Assembly (NCBI GenBank): GCA_017477425.1
Contig: JAFUVT010000028.1
Coordinates: 1 to 64,000, forward strand
Direction: 5' to 3'
Source: Bacteroidales bacterium
Lineage (GTDB): Bacteria; Bacteroidota; Bacteroidia; Bacteroidales; F082
DNA: 64,000 nucleotides
Shown here: in pieces, positions 41,790 to 50,172 of the stretch
How the letters are laid out: each line of letters begins with the position of its first letter
Position numbering within the stretch: position 1 is the first letter of the stretch
Notes under the pieces: generated by a model
The model's database searches: none
Told to the model about the DNA's origin: nothing
What the model saw: only the letters and a program-made list of their open reading frames with translations
Program-made: the position numbers and the translations under genes

Positions 41790-43556
41790 TCAGATATTCA
41801 TGCTATTTTTCGCAATATCGCGCAATGTCGAAGAAATCGGTTCTTCGCTGCCGAAAATGCTCTTCAGTTTGCGAGTACGGTCGCAAACGGTGTTGAAAGC
41901 GCGTTGCATCAGGGCGGCAAGGTCAGCCTCATCCAGACCCAAAAGGTAGAGACAGCAATAGTCGACATCCATTTTTGTCAAAGCGGGATAGGTTTGCCGG
42001 ATGCGGCTCGCGAAACCGTCGAAATGACGGTCGGCAGCCTCGCGCAAGGCCATCAGCTGGTCCTTGCTCAAAGCATACTCCTTATATATAGTATAATCCA
42101 CCTTCGACTTGAACTGCTGCTCGTGCACCACTTCCAAAATGTGGCGACAAATCGGCTCATCGGTGAAGGTAGCGGCTTCCACTCGTTTCTGCATGGCTGA
42201 AAGTGCCTCGTCTTGCTCTTGCAAACGTCCCGAAAGGGTTGCCGCCTCTTGGTGCAAGGCTTGTTTCTCTGCCTCCATACGCTTGCGCCGTCTGCGGCTC
42301 AGGGCAACCCAAGCCACGAGCACCGCCAGCATGACGAGTAGCGGCACAAGCATCCTCATCACCCTAACCTGGGTCTTCCGTGCTTCATTTTGACGGTCGT
42401 GCTCCTGCTTTTGCTGCATATGGTCTTGAAACAAGTTGGTGAAACGCCACTCGTCGGCCTTGGTGCCAAACTCGGGTGGCGTGTTTTGAGCCACAAAACG
42501 GGCATAGCCGCCCGCTTTTTCGGCATCGCCAAGGTCTTCATAAATCTCGCGCAGGTAGTCGGCACTCTGGGTCCTGAGGAACATGCTCGGAGCTTCATCA
42601 TAGACATGATTCAAGTAAACGATGGCCGAATCATACTGATGGTCAAGTTTATAGATATAGCCAATGCCTAAGTAGCGGTCGTTTTGCTCAAAGTCACCGC
42701 CTTCCGTCGCAATGCGTTTGAGTGCACCAACGGAGGTCGCCGCATCGTGCTCGACATGATAAGCCGAAAGCGCCTTCCGGTTGACGACATTCCTGAAAAG
42801 CACACCCGTGGTATCTTTCATGCAGGCCATCGACTGGTCGTAGTAATACAAGGCACTGTCAAACTGCTCCGATTTCTCATATTCATAGCCGAGGAAAAAC
42901 AAGGTATTGGCCAAACTCGAAGGCGGATTCGAAGCCTTCTTCTTGTATTTCAGCACATTTTGGTAGAGATAAACCGTTTGGTCGATCAGGAACTTGTCGG
43001 AATAGATGTTGGCCAATCGGGCATAAATCAGGGCCATGAAATTGGCCTTATGGCCCGTCAATTCAGCATCGTCGAAATGACGCTCCATGATGTCCAAAGC
43101 CTCGAAATACGCCTGACACGACATCATGGCCAAGGAATCGTCCTCATAAATTATGCCGTTGTTGATGCAGATGGCGTTCATGTAATGGGCACGAGCCGCC
43201 AAGAAAGCCATGTCGTCATCCTTCGGGAAAACGTCCACAATGCTATCGAAATAAGCCATTGCCATTTGGACATCCTCGCAATAAGCCACCTCGCGGCGCA
43301 CCTTGAAACTGGCTTCCGACAGCATCAAGCCCGTGTATTCAATGCTTGGTGAGGAAGTTGGACTACAGCTCTTGAAAAAGTATTCAAGATACGCCAAAGC
43401 GCTGTCAGGGTCGTGCTGCAAAAGGCTGTCAACCACCACCAAACGAGGGGAGCCATTCTCTTGCCAATGGATGGTAGATTCCAAGGTTTGGTGACGGGTA
43501 CATGAAAAGACTCCACCCAACAGCAGAAGAAAAACCGTGTAGCAAAGCCTTTTCAT
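41790..43556 (-). CDS. Membrane TPR sensor with C-terminal HTH-like domain
   Basis: The 588-residue protein has a lipobox-like signal (LLLLGGVFSC). TPR-like helices fill residues 40-370 (DSLLQHDPDSALAYLEYF, NTLFFLGYEYEKSEQFDSAL, YYDQSMACMKD). A transmembrane segment (MLVPLLVMLAVLVAWVAL, about 393-410) precedes a coiled coil (RRRKRMEAEKQALHQEAATL). The last 70 residues resemble a LuxR-like helix-turn-helix (MDVDYCCLYLLGLDEADLAA, LMQRAFNTVCDRTRKLKSIF). Periplasmic TPR, one TM and a cytoplasmic HTH form a common Bacteroidota one-protein sensor-regulator. It follows the TonB receptor by 16 bp, so it is cotranscribed and may sense or regulate that uptake system. Confidence 0.75.
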   Translation of the reverse strand: MKRLCYTVFLLLLGGVFSCTRHQTLESTIHWQENGSPRLVVVDSLLQHDPDSALAYLEYFFKSCSPTSSPSIEYTGLMLSEASFKVRREVAYCEDVQMAMAYFDSIVDVFPKDDDMAFLAARAHYMNAICINNGIIYEDDSLAMMSCQAYFEALDIMERHFDDAELTGHKANFMALIYARLANIYSDKFLIDQTVYLYQNVLKYKKKASNPPSSLANTLFFLGYEYEKSEQFDSALYYYDQSMACMKDTTGVLFRNVVNRKALSAYHVEHDAATSVGALKRIATEGGDFEQNDRYLGIGYIYKLDHQYDSAIVYLNHVYDEAPSMFLRTQSADYLREIYEDLGDAEKAGGYARFVAQNTPPEFGTKADEWRFTNLFQDHMQQKQEHDRQNEARKTQVRVMRMLVPLLVMLAVLVAWVALSRRRRKRMEAEKQALHQEAATLSGRLQEQDEALSAMQKRVEAATFTDEPICRHILEVVHEQQFKSKVDYTIYKEYALSKDQLMALREAADRHFDGFASRIRQTYPALTKMDVDYCCLYLLGLDEADLAALMQRAFNTVCDRTRKLKSIFGSEEPISSTLRDIAKNSMNI

Positions 43557-43572
43557 ATGCCTATTGAACGCA

Positions 43573-45918
43573 TCAGAACGACAAAGTCAAACCAAAAGTG
43601 GGCAAGATGGGCAGTTGGCGCGCCACCTCGCTGGTGACCAGATTGACGTAAAACACGTTATTGCGGTTGTAAACGTTGGTCACGCTGAAATCAGCCTCAA
43701 GGGAGACCCTCTCGCTGAAGTAGAACTTGCGCTTAACGTCGAGGTCGAAACGATGGTAGGTAGGCAGACGTCCGCCGTTCAACTCGCCATAGAGCACGCC
43801 CAACTCGCCATTGGTGGTGGTGTAGTCGAAGTTGATGCCATCTTGGAAGGAGTAGTACTCATAGAAGCCTTGCACCTGGGTGAACGGGAAGCCACTACCG
43901 AAGTTCCAGCGGCCGCTGAACTCCCACTGACGCTTCGAGCCTGCGGTGTAGGTCAGAATCAGGTTGATGTTATGGCGGCGGTCGAAGTGAGGCGGATATT
44001 TCACCAACTCAGTGCCGCTTTCGATAGCCTTTTCGTATTCCCTGTTCACAAAGCCCAAGGCATACACGGCCCACAAGTACCAGTGCTGATCTTCATATTT
44101 CAACGACACATCAAAGCCATAGGCATCGCCTGTTTCCTTGGTGAAGTCCTTCTTCAGCAGGTCGGGAACCGAGGCATTCGTGGGGACGTCGGCGTAAATC
44201 TTGTTACGGTTGATATTGGTCAGTTGAACGAAATCTTTCCAATAGCCCTCAAGGTTGACGGTAACGTTATCCGTCAAGTCGAACTCGCCACCCAAGATGA
44301 AATGGTTGGCTTTCTGCAAATAACTGTTGATTTCCTTACCGTTATACGTCTCAGGCAGGTTGTTGATGCCCGAAAGGAACCCGTAGAACAGGTTGACCAC
44401 GTCGCGGTCGCTGGTGGCAGCCACGAAGTTTTGGGAATACATGCCAGCCGCCGCTTTCAGGCGGAATCTCTCGGTGGCGTTGTATTTAACGGCAAGACGA
44501 GGCTCGGGAGAGATGTCGGGCAGCGAAGGATAATACTGCAAACGGAAGCTAGGCTCGAGCAACAGTTTGCCCAGCACCGCCTTATACTTGGCATAGATGC
44601 CGATTTCCGTTGAGTTGACCTTATCGCTAATTTTACTGCTTCCATACACACTATAGGTGAGGTAGTCGGTCGTATAGCCCAGCATCTCAACACCATATTT
44701 CAAGGTGTTCTTGCCGATAAACTGACTGAAATCGAAACCCATATTGAAGCCATTGATCTTGCTATAGCGTTCAGGGCTATTCGCTTCGAACATACGCGAG
44801 GTATAGCTCGAGTAGGCGATGTTACCTTCTATCATCACGGGCGACTTGCCGGGAATGATAAGGAAATTGGTGCCTGCGCCAAAGGAGTTCCAGCCGAAGT
44901 CGGAGAGCGACATATAGTTGTTCACTTGGTCGTTGAACGAAAACCCGAAGAGGTTGATCTTGCTGCCATTGGGCGCATTAAGCGAAACCTTGCCATAGAT
45001 ATCCTGGAAATTGAAAGGAAGTCCAGCCTCAGAGGCATAAGGATAGAGGTATTGGCTTGACTGTTCCAAATAGGAGTTCTTCGCCGCTACAATGAACGAA
45101 ACCGTGGCATCGTTGGGGTCTTTTGCCTTCTTCAAAGGACCTTCGAGCATGATTCGGGCGCCAAAGGTATTGCCGCCGACCTTTCCAGAGATGCGTTTCT
45201 TGTTGCCATCGCGGGTCGAGATGTCCATGACGGAGGAGATACGTCCGCTGTATTCGGCACCGAAGCCCCCTGTGTAGACGTCGGCATTACGGATGATGTC
45301 GGTATCAAACACGGAGAACAAGCCTATGGAGTGGAACGGGTTGTAGACAACCATGCCATCAAGCAGCACCTTGTTCTGGATGGGCGAACCGCCACGGATG
45401 TAGAGCTGACCGCCTTGGTCGCCAGTGAAAATGACACCTGGCACGACCTGCAAATACTGGGCAAAGTCGGCCTGACCGCCCACGCTCGGGATCTTGGTGA
45501 TGGTCTTGGGCGTCACGGTAATCACGGAAGTCTTGGTCTCGGTGCGCGCCTCAATCTTGTCGGCGGTAATGGTAACCGTCTCCAATTTCTGGCTGGTCTC
45601 CTTCAGAAAATACTTCCGGTTGATGACCTGCCCTTTCGACAGGTTGAACACCTCCGTGATGGTGTCGTAACCTACACTCGTGATGAGCAAGGTATACCGC
45701 CCATCGGGGATGCGGTTGATATTGAAATAGCCGTTCTCATTGGTGGAGCCACCGAATGTCGTGCCTTTCAGATACACGTTGGTGAACATCATTGGCTCAC
45801 CCGTCGACTCTTCGTACACGAAGCCCTTGATGCTATTGTCTTGTGCAACAGCGGCAAAGACAGTCAAGAAAAACAAGGCGATTGTCACCGACAATCTAGG
45901 GAACAAATGCTTATTCAT
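43573..45918 (-). CDS. TonB-dependent receptor with carboxypeptidase-regulatory N-terminal domain
   Basis: The 781-residue outer-membrane receptor has a signal peptide (TIALFFLTVFAAVAQ), a CarboxypepD_reg-like domain (IKGFVYEESTGEPMMFTNVY, about 28-110), a plug (FAQYLQVVPGVIFTGDQGGQ, LYIRGGSPIQNKVLLDGMVV, about 145-235) and a C-terminal barrel ending PILPTFGLTLSF with terminal Phe. No SusD partner is next to it, so it is not a classical SusCD locus. The ligand is unknown; it could be a metal chelate, cofactor or peptide. It is transcribed together with the TPR/HTH sensor. Confidence 0.9.
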   Translation of the reverse strand: MNKHLFPRLSVTIALFFLTVFAAVAQDNSIKGFVYEESTGEPMMFTNVYLKGTTFGGSTNENGYFNINRIPDGRYTLLITSVGYDTITEVFNLSKGQVINRKYFLKETSQKLETVTITADKIEARTETKTSVITVTPKTITKIPSVGGQADFAQYLQVVPGVIFTGDQGGQLYIRGGSPIQNKVLLDGMVVYNPFHSIGLFSVFDTDIIRNADVYTGGFGAEYSGRISSVMDISTRDGNKKRISGKVGGNTFGARIMLEGPLKKAKDPNDATVSFIVAAKNSYLEQSSQYLYPYASEAGLPFNFQDIYGKVSLNAPNGSKINLFGFSFNDQVNNYMSLSDFGWNSFGAGTNFLIIPGKSPVMIEGNIAYSSYTSRMFEANSPERYSKINGFNMGFDFSQFIGKNTLKYGVEMLGYTTDYLTYSVYGSSKISDKVNSTEIGIYAKYKAVLGKLLLEPSFRLQYYPSLPDISPEPRLAVKYNATERFRLKAAAGMYSQNFVAATSDRDVVNLFYGFLSGINNLPETYNGKEINSYLQKANHFILGGEFDLTDNVTVNLEGYWKDFVQLTNINRNKIYADVPTNASVPDLLKKDFTKETGDAYGFDVSLKYEDQHWYLWAVYALGFVNREYEKAIESGTELVKYPPHFDRRHNINLILTYTAGSKRQWEFSGRWNFGSGFPFTQVQGFYEYYSFQDGINFDYTTTNGELGVLYGELNGGRLPTYHRFDLDVKRKFYFSERVSLEADFSVTNVYNRNNVFYVNLVTSEVARQLPILPTFGLTLSF

Positions 45919-46041
45919 AGTTGCGAAAAGATAACTCGTTTAAACCTTTATTAAAAAGGTGCAAAGTAAACAAATTATCGTGGATAATCGGACATAAAAT
46001 TTCAAAAAGTGAAAAAAAGTCCGCCTACTTGCCGCCACAGT

Positions 46042-46341
46042 TCAAACCACAGGCAGCTCAACCCTTTCTTTCTCAACCGATTGGGAGAAAAGCCAATGAT
46101 GACTACGTTTGTTGGCCTCGTTCTGATACAAAAGCACACCTACCGCCAAAGTCGCCAGCAGCAACAATGCTTTCAGCCAGTCTTTGATAGGCAGCACAGC
46201 GATGCCGACAAAGATGAGCAACATGGGCCACAGTTTCCATGCGATGTGCCAACTGAAATGGATGACATCCAAAGAGCCCAGCAATGCCACTATGCCTATG
46301 GCGACAAAGATAATGCCGAGAAACAGGTTCCTGCTTTTCAT
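46042..46341 (-). CDS. Small LiaF/DUF5668-like membrane protein
   Basis: The 99-residue protein has three hydrophobic segments (LFLGIIFVAIGIVALLGSL, WKLWPMLLIFVGIAVLPI, ALLLLATLAVGVLLY), of the type found at the N-terminus of LiaF and in DUF5668. It starts at the ATG overlapping the PspC stop (ATGA). The much longer open frame that contains it reads backwards through PspC and is not real. It is likely an envelope-stress partner of the PspC protein upstream. Confidence 0.7.
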   Translation of the reverse strand: MKSRNLFLGIIFVAIGIVALLGSLDVIHFSWHIAWKLWPMLLIFVGIAVLPIKDWLKALLLLATLAVGVLLYQNEANKRSHHWLFSQSVEKERVELPVV

Positions 46342-46751
46342 GACTTCCTGTCTTTGGAGGGGAACAACAACAGCATGCCCAACACGATCAGCAACACTGG
46401 CCAGATGGTTTCCCAGGTGAAGTTGGGCACAAACCGGTGCAGCAATGCGAGCGCACCCGTAGCAATAAGTATCAAGCCGAGCACCAAGCTGCCTTTGCTG
46501 ATTTGCTTCTGTTCGGGCACCTCGATGATAGTTTGTCCGTTCTCGTCGACGATGCGTTGCGTCGAGGCGGCAGGCATCACGATCCAGAGGATGACGTAGA
46601 GCCAAAATCCCGCGCTGGCGAAGAGAAACAGGAAGGCGAATAGCACCCTCAGCAACGTCGCGTCGATGTCGAAATAGTTGGCCAATCCCGAGCACACGCC
46701 GCCAATCACCTTGTGTTGCGTGTCTCTCTCAAGTTTCTTGTTGTTTTCCAT
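46338..46751 (-). CDS. PspC domain protein
   Basis: The 137-residue protein has a PspC domain at 1-62: LERDTQHKVIGGVCSGLANY, DIDATLLRVLFAFLFLFASA, YVILWIVMPA. A second membrane part follows (LVLGLILIATGALALLHRFV, IWPVLLIVLGMLLLFP). PspC proteins sit in the inner membrane and are linked to phage-shock or envelope-stress responses. The LiaF-like gene overlaps its end, giving a PspC/LiaF-type stress pair. The -7 box at 46792-46799 uses the same bases as the T tract of the upstream gene's terminator. Confidence 0.9.
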   Translation of the reverse strand: MENNKKLERDTQHKVIGGVCSGLANYFDIDATLLRVLFAFLFLFASAGFWLYVILWIVMPAASTQRIVDENGQTIIEVPEQKQISKGSLVLGLILIATGALALLHRFVPNFTWETIWPVLLIVLGMLLLFPSKDRKS

Positions 46752-46791
46752 GGTCTTCGTATGTTTTTAGGTTAGTTCATCGGCATCACTG

Positions 46792-46799
46792 CAAAAATA
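46792..46799 (-). promoter_or_regulatory. -7 box (TATTTTTG) for pspC, shared with a terminator T tract
   Basis: The minus strand reads TATTTTTG directly after the hairpin at 46797-46826, so the run of T serves both as the terminator tail and as the -7 box. Confidence 0.6.
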
Positions 46800-46826
46800 A
46801 TGCCGCACCTTTCGGCACGGCATTAT
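46797..46826 (-). terminator. Intrinsic terminator of the 46848-47600 gene
   Basis: On the minus strand ATAATGCCG and CGGCATTAT form a stem with an inner GTGCCGAAAGGTG part, followed by TTTTT. Confidence 0.75.
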
Positions 46827-46847
46827 GTCATAGTTTTCGGGCAACAA

Positions 46848-47600
46848 TTATTTCTTCACGACAAACTTTTCAGTCTTCACGGCTTGGCCGTTGACGAACA
46901 GGTTGCAGAAATAAATGCCTTCGTTGAGGTCGGCCACCGAGAGGGTCACCGCACCTTGCAAGCTGTTGATTTGCTGAGTCATCACTTCCTGACCGAGCAG
47001 GTTGTAGACCGAGACGGAAGCCTTGTCGGCCGACGTCAGGCTATAGTCGAAACGAACCGTTGAGGTGGCGGGGTTCGGATAGGCATGACCGAAGTTGCAA
47101 ACCACGTTTTCGACAACGCCTTCGGCATTGTAGGCAAACCAAACTTCGACGCAAGCCCTGTCGTCTTCGTTACCGAAGGGATAGGCATAGTACCTTACGA
47201 TTGAGGTGCCAACGAGGAAATTAGTGGGGTCGCCCGACATTTCGGGGTCAATCTGGTGATGGAACGAAAGATCACCCACGGCGGTCGTTGCACCGGCCTC
47301 GACAGCTACTGGTCGCGGACTGACAAACACGCTAGGCGTGTAGCAGCTGCCCCAGCAAAAATAGTTCTGGGTGCCTTCAACAAGGTCGGCTTCCTCCTTT
47401 TCGATGATCACATCGATAGCTTCACCGGTCAGGTTGTGGATTTGCATGTCCTGCAACATCTCACCCCATTCCGTGGCTTCGGTGCAGAGAACCTTCTCCC
47501 CTTGTTCGAAAACATGTCCGTTCAGTTCAAACTGCAGTGATTGAGCTGATACCCAACCCATTGCAGATAAAAACAACAGTGTAAAAATAGATTTTTTCAT
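46848..47600 (-). CDS. Secreted protein with T9SS type A domain
   Basis: The 250-residue protein has a signal peptide (IFTLLFLSAMGWVSAQ); three ATGs lie within ten bases (47609, 47603, 47600) and I take the last. The central part (FELNGHVFEQGEKVLCTEAT, HNLTGEAIDVIIEKEEADLV, NYFCWGSCYTPSVFVSP) is a small beta domain seen in other Bacteroidales T9SS cargo, without a name known to me. The C-terminal 80 residues are a type A sorting domain (AYPNPATSTVRFDYSL, VYNLLGQEVMTQQI, LNEGIYFCNLF). Confidence 0.8.
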   Translation of the reverse strand: MKKSIFTLLFLSAMGWVSAQSLQFELNGHVFEQGEKVLCTEATEWGEMLQDMQIHNLTGEAIDVIIEKEEADLVEGTQNYFCWGSCYTPSVFVSPRPVAVEAGATTAVGDLSFHHQIDPEMSGDPTNFLVGTSIVRYYAYPFGNEDDRACVEVWFAYNAEGVVENVVCNFGHAYPNPATSTVRFDYSLTSADKASVSVYNLLGQEVMTQQINSLQGAVTLSVADLNEGIYFCNLFVNGQAVKTEKFVVKK

Positions 47601-47705
47601 CATAAACATAGTTTTAAATGATACTTTACTTGATTTTCAAACTGCAAAAATGCAAAACTTTTCTGAATCTTGCAACAAAAACATTGCCATTTTTTGAAAA
47701 ATATC

Positions 47706-47713
47706 TACTTTTG
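47706..47713 (+). promoter_or_regulatory. -7 box (TACTTTTG) for the Omp28-like gene and birA
   Basis: TACTTTTG lies 33 bp before the ATG at 47747, with TTG 19 bp upstream of it. Confidence 0.6.
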
Positions 47714-47746
47714 TGCAGAAAAATAAGTTTTAAAAGTAATCAAGCA

Positions 47747-49375
47747 ATGAAAAAAGTTACCATTTTCGTGGCATCGCTGATGCTGCTTTTCGCATTGAAA
47801 ACCAACGCACAAAACGAGCGCATGCTGCTGCTCGAGAGTTTTACCAACACGGGTTGCGGGCCTTGCGCCTTGTACAATCCGGCCATGGATGCCTTGATTG
47901 CCGCCAATCCCGACAAGATTGTGGCCATCAAGTATCACGTTAGCTGGCCTTCTGCCAACGACCCAATGTATTTGCACAATACAAGTGAAAACGGTGCAAG
48001 GACTAGTTATTATGGTGTGACCGCCGTTCCCCATGTGGTCATCGACGGCAATCGCTTCGACGGTGCCCCCAACCAAATCAACCAAAACATCATCAATCAG
48101 TTGCAGGCCATCGAATCGCCCGTTGAGATGCGCTTGGGATATGAAATCGACGAAGCCGCCAACACGATCACTGTCCACGTGATGGGCCTCACTTCACAAG
48201 CGCTGACAGGCAACATCAAGCTGTATGTGGGCGTCATCGAAAAGGAAATCCACTTCAACTCGGCTCCTGGACCGAACGGTGAGCGTGACTTCTACAGCGT
48301 GATGAAGAAACTCCTGCCCAGTTCAAGCGGCGAATCATTGGGGGCACTTGAAGCCGGCGATTTCTTTGCCGCCTCCTATACTTGGGAGTTGGCCAACATC
48401 TACGACATGAGCCAAGTGAGTGCCATCGCATGGATTCAGAACACCAATACAAAAGAGGTATATCAAGCCTGTGGCGAAAGCGAGTCGTTCCAACCCTTCT
48501 TCGCCAACGAAGCATCGGTAAGCGACGTGAGCAATGTGAAGTCGACCAACTGCAGCGGCGAAGCCGAACCCAAGGTGGTCCTCACCAACTTCGGCAGCAA
48601 CACCTTGACCTCCGCCGAGTTGGAAGTGTTCGTCAACGGCGTGAAGATCAAGACCGTTCCGTGGACTGGCAACCTGCCCACCTATGTCTCGCAAACCGTC
48701 GAACTGGGCGCCATCAGTTTTGCTGTTGAAGAAGAAAACCTCCTGGAAGTGAGGATTAACAGCGTCAACGGAGGCACCGACGAAGCGGTGTCCAACAACA
48801 TTGCGTCATGCTCCATAAAAGGTGCTCCCGAGAACATCGGCAGCGTGTTGAGACTCAGCCTCCGCACCGACACCGACCCCGAGCAGACCACATGGAAAGT
48901 GACCAACTTGAACACCGGCGAAGTCGTCCTTGAGGGCGGCCCTTATACCGAACCCAACACCATGCACAACATCACCCTCGACATCACGGGCGACGGCTGC
49001 TACGACTTCACCATCTACGACGCAGGTGGCGACGGTTTCACTGGCGTTGGGCTCTATGGCCTGAAGGCCGGCGGTACGACACTCTTCTCAGGAAGGGAAT
49101 TCACCGATAGCGAGAGCAACGAGTTCTCTTACGAAGTCACCGCCAGCACCGACGAAACACCCAGTGTCGCGACGAACATCTACCCCAACCCGACCTCGGG
49201 TATGGTCAACATCGTCGGCGAAGGCGAACAAAACGTCGTCATATATAACATGGCTGGCCAACGCGTTTTTGAAGGCGTCAGCAAGGGTTACCTGCAAATC
49301 GACATGACGGCCTATGGTGCGGGCATCTATGCCATCACAGTAGGAAACGAAACGCAAAGAATCATCGTGAGATAA
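47747..49375 (+). CDS. Secreted Omp28-like thioredoxin-fold protein with T9SS type A domain
   Basis: The 542-residue protein is read from MKKVTIFVASLML, with a signal peptide ending TNAQ. Residues 25-130 are a thioredoxin-like domain with an intact CGPC active site (residues 37-40; SFTNTGCGPCALYNPAMDAL) and the cis-Pro region GVTAVPHVVIDG. This is the Omp28-related arrangement. Ig-like domains follow (EPKVVLTNFGSNTLTSAELE; WKVTNLNTGEVVLEGGPY), then a type A sorting domain (NIYPNPTSGMVNIVGEGEQN ... YGAGIYAITVG). A surface or secreted disulfide oxidoreductase is the likely role. The stop overlaps the birA start (TAATG), a curious coupling. Confidence 0.85.
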   Translation: MKKVTIFVASLMLLFALKTNAQNERMLLLESFTNTGCGPCALYNPAMDALIAANPDKIVAIKYHVSWPSANDPMYLHNTSENGARTSYYGVTAVPHVVIDGNRFDGAPNQINQNIINQLQAIESPVEMRLGYEIDEAANTITVHVMGLTSQALTGNIKLYVGVIEKEIHFNSAPGPNGERDFYSVMKKLLPSSSGESLGALEAGDFFAASYTWELANIYDMSQVSAIAWIQNTNTKEVYQACGESESFQPFFANEASVSDVSNVKSTNCSGEAEPKVVLTNFGSNTLTSAELEVFVNGVKIKTVPWTGNLPTYVSQTVELGAISFAVEEENLLEVRINSVNGGTDEAVSNNIASCSIKGAPENIGSVLRLSLRTDTDPEQTTWKVTNLNTGEVVLEGGPYTEPNTMHNITLDITGDGCYDFTIYDAGGDGFTGVGLYGLKAGGTTLFSGREFTDSESNEFSYEVTASTDETPSVATNIYPNPTSGMVNIVGEGEQNVVIYNMAGQRVFEGVSKGYLQIDMTAYGAGIYAITVGNETQRIIVR

Positions 49376-50172
49376 TGCTCAAATACGTTCATTTAGAGCG
49401 CATTGACTCGACCAACGCCTACCTGCAACGAATGCAATCGGATCACGACATCCGCAACTGGGTGGTGAGCGCCGACGAGCAGACGGCAGGCAAAGGAATG
49501 GGCAGCAACGGCTGGGAAAGTGAGGTGGGAAAGAACCTCACTTTCTCTTTGGCTTTGGATGTGAGTTTCCTGCCCGCCGCGAGGCAGTTCCTTCTTTCGG
49601 AAGCCGTAGCCTTGGGCTTGGTGGAGGCGTTGGATAGGGTAATCTCAGATAGCTTTGGAGGCATGTCATTCCAAGCAGCGGCTGTGCGATTGGAATCTAT
49701 GCCTTCAAAGCCTGCCGACAAATTCCAAATCAAATGGCCCAACGACATCTATTTCGGCAACCGAAAACTCGCCGGCATCCTCATCAACAGCACGATAAAA
49801 GCCGACAAGATGGATGTTTCCATCATCGGCATCGGGCTGAATGTCAACCAGATGCAATTCCAAGACTGGCCTACGCACCCGGTTTCGTTGAAAATGATCA
49901 CAGGCAGAGCATACGATTTGGGACCGCTACTGGAAATGTGTGCCAAGAACATTGTCGCCCAAGTGGAAAGGCTGAAAAAAGATAGTCCCGCCATCGAGCA
50001 GGACTATCTGAATCGGCTGTTCCGTTACCGCACCTGGGCTAATTTCGTAGTGGGCGGAAAGGAAATGAAGTTGTTTATGACCGGCATCGACCCTTTCGGG
50101 AGACTCCTCCTCGTCGACGAGCAAAGCCAATCGCATTGCTTTGACATCAAGGGAATCAGATTTCTGATTTAG
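49375..50172 (+). CDS. birA: Biotin-[acetyl-CoA-carboxylase] ligase with an in-frame repeat
   Basis: BirA attaches biotin to carboxylase carrier proteins. The 265-residue protein lacks the N-terminal repressor HTH of E. coli BirA. Landmarks: ERIDSTNAYLQRM, SADEQTAGKGMGSNGWES (ligand loop), NLTFSLALDVSFL, FQIKWPNDIYFGNRKLAGIL (catalytic Lys region) and SIIGIGLNVNQ. A C-terminal cap follows (RYRTWANFVVGGKEMKLFM). Residues about 93-112 (FGGMSFQAAAVRLESMPSKP) have no counterpart in the family, where the helix runs almost directly into IKWPND. They are encoded by a family C palindrome. The gene overlaps pyrE by 4 bp tail to tail. Confidence 0.92.
   Translation: MLKYVHLERIDSTNAYLQRMQSDHDIRNWVVSADEQTAGKGMGSNGWESEVGKNLTFSLALDVSFLPAARQFLLSEAVALGLVEALDRVISDSFGGMSFQAAAVRLESMPSKPADKFQIKWPNDIYFGNRKLAGILINSTIKADKMDVSIIGIGLNVNQMQFQDWPTHPVSLKMITGRAYDLGPLLEMCAKNIVAQVERLKKDSPAIEQDYLNRLFRYRTWANFVVGGKEMKLFMTGIDPFGRLLLVDEQSQSHCFDIKGIRFLI
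49652..49711. repeat. Family C palindromic repeat inside birA, exactly 60 bp
   Basis: Arms GCTTTGGAGGCAT and ATGCCTTCAAAGC pair with one mismatch. Inside are ATTCC and GGAAT. The inverted core matches the radical SAM copy (10369-10420) at 30 of 40 bases, differing only in a 10-base centre. The outer arms differ wholly from that copy yet are self-complementary. Sixty bp equals 20 codons. Confidence 0.85.

Noticed and set aside
45636..45666. CCTTTCGACAGGTTGAAC inside the TonB receptor as another family B copy
   Set aside because: It encodes the normal VFNLSKGQV region of the carboxypeptidase-regulatory domain, lacks the GGGACC half and has no inverted partner, so chance similarity is likelier.
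46342..46695. N-terminal extension of the LiaF-like protein
   Set aside because: The extension reads through pspC in another frame and has an Arg/His-rich shadow composition; the ATGA overlap at 46341 gives a sensible start.
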